Of a stretch of DNA of 64,000 bases, positions 63,901 through 64,000 are shown one piece after another. Both the position numbers and the translations under genes were made by a program. The stretch comes from Clostridia bacterium (GTDB lineage Bacteria; Bacillota; Clostridia; UMGS1840; HGM11507). A model generated the notes under the pieces. That model saw nothing but the letters and a program-made list of their open reading frames with translations, ran no database searches and was not told where the DNA came from. Location of the stretch: positions 62,001 through 126,000 of the forward strand of contig JAFQLQ010000022.1 in assembly GCA_017414505.1 (NCBI GenBank), in the 5' to 3' direction. The stretch's first letter is position 1, and every line of letters begins with the position of its first letter.

Positions 63901-64000
63901 GTGCTTGAAATTGATAATATCAGTTTTTACGAAACCTATTTCTTCTCGGAAAAAAGAGTGGAGATTGACTATGACTGGCTTACAGAAAACAGACTTGTAA
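60970..64000 (+). CDS. Secreted LamG/atrophied-Ig multidomain protein (3' end outside window)
   Basis: 1010 residues visible, with the frame open to the window edge. Signal peptide (~1-28, ending VSAEA); jelly-roll domain (~40-270: 'YLFYEDFSYSDN', 'FDLYINGIKIIDDF'); a degenerate atrophied-Ig domain (~277-365); a beta domain containing 'VVKAMLWRDFISMKPL' (~500-575), the motif also found at the ends of three other proteins here; another beta region; a clear atrophied bacterial Ig domain (~717-800: 'NLRLPLKGRAGSDIVWTSS', 'GVV...TAKLRCGE'); a second jelly roll (~805-995); and the first residues of a further Ig domain ('VEIDYDWLTENR'). GGAGG site before the ATG. Any catalytic domain would lie beyond the window. 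Confidence 0.85.
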   Translation, partial: MVKYRGKVLNIFLICVMLLNLMPILVSAEASYDEKPPMAGNKYLFYEDFSYSDNVPVIPEPGENNPTEAVLPSSNGIIAGYNCVVPSAATPSQSPLSSSVPVIENGRLKLSWKDGKTDGRPDTDKAIIWFKSDKSSFSLNGKYRLAVEYDIEAENSNPVEMLINTGNGASGVLHRFVSSSIQLGGNSFRAHNGYNYSGNLAEKITIPKKVRVTVVFDNKGSCDKFDLYINGIKIIDDFTRRQYTPTIGMLCFGISAENTVYIDNIKVYNVGMSNKEKVDSDYEFLVSGGFGAINTSRPELVENDFFCELPEGSSIRFSSDVPGLINTDGTINTPKCKTEAVVTATACIGTYKKSVSYPCTIAGELVIHPKDNDLSGWKADGYYSYYNAYTLTDGTVPAVVVTSAYDEESGELIKTSVTDNLITKKTNSSYEDNIIYGYLDISETNARVESFIIENCKSSDINIDGNLVIKNLDEEKSFWNGEDYTAVFPAFSLGDEEKISMIFAIYESGKLMDFRVKDVTVYPEGVKDSCVSGTVNIPGRTENTVVKAMLWRDFISMKPLMGVKFSLPQLPEAEKIISESLAENKLNKDDKYTYTTGAKDGSIIGIKFKVTSDGDYKINIGGKDTVFELSKISKEITVNDITVKRDVKNETEYTILLDVITKKYSLWLGNEKTVEMSELSAEIPVPEKVLFEQITGEGSISDFSVFYPTIPDADAIVLDYEYLKSDVFTHQKQSAVTTNLRLPLKGRAGSDIVWTSSDTNVIAADGVVNSENNTSVILTAKLRCGEEYLSKTFDLNVIKWEKQELPEKKKIILEDSFTDNKAVSLWQNDDSGGEIFVENEAMTVKRLDGSAKDTTTIFYMDKDLTVYNGKLYALEFTMKRTGNPLVVIRQKGPNDYCAMDWLTDGSIRYVDGYTQKFCITKEKFSQTEIKVTIFYDTLNSTFSIYIDDKPAVENVMSRSSGHGVGSVNIAMGSGQTGVLEIDNISFYETYFFSEKRVEIDYDWLTENRLV

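Overview
The window looks like a glycan-utilisation region of a low-GC, Gram-positive, anaerobic Clostridia-type chromosome. The evidence is A+T-rich DNA, GGAGG-type ribosome sites, S-layer-homology (SLH) surface proteins, a Rex redox repressor, YesM/YesN-type two-component genes, LplB/YtcP-type sugar permeases and a lipoprotein binding protein. No phage, transposase or CRISPR genes were seen, and species cannot be named from this sequence.

Layout. (1) 1-13782: a five-gene + strand operon for the cell surface: two tandem right-handed beta-helix proteins (the first cut by the window edge), an Ig+SLH protein, a large N-terminal SLH protein, and an SLH-anchored SGNH esterase. (2) 13783-14795: a repeat-rich island with an array of tiny stem-loops, a frameshifted four-helix-bundle gene, a tRNA-Arg(CCU) and scattered copies of parts of that tRNA. 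(3) 14796-23974: Rex, an AraC regulator divergent from a sugar isomerase and an unknown 802-residue protein, a leftward pair (RpiB-like isomerase, SGNH hydrolase), and a divergent GH36 alpha-galactosidase. (4) 23975-28932: a gene remnant, then four regulators (AraC, YesN-like response regulator, YesM-like kinase, Crp/Fnr). (5) 29087-32807: two cytoplasmic glycosidases (MGH1/GH63-like and GH3). (6) 32979-57294: eleven co-directional genes with gaps under 60 bp, probably one 24-kb operon: a second copy of the SLH gene pair, two tandem heparinase II/III-like lyases, two large LamG/Ig surface proteins, a GH105 unsaturated uronyl hydrolase, a complete CUT1 importer without its ATPase, and a membrane-bound AraC regulator. 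(7) 57373-64000: a second membrane AraC regulator, a URO-D-like protein, and the start of another secreted LamG/Ig protein.

How it fits together (inference). Secreted lyases and beta-helix enzymes, held at the S-layer by SLH or stalk domains, would cut a uronic-acid-containing polysaccharide. Oligosaccharides would enter through the binding protein and two permeases, energised by an ATPase encoded elsewhere. Inside, GH105 would remove the unsaturated uronyl end left by the lyases, and GH36, GH3 and MGH1-like enzymes plus the isomerases would process the remaining sugars. AraC-type regulators and one two-component system would tune each unit. The actual polysaccharide cannot be decided from the sequence.
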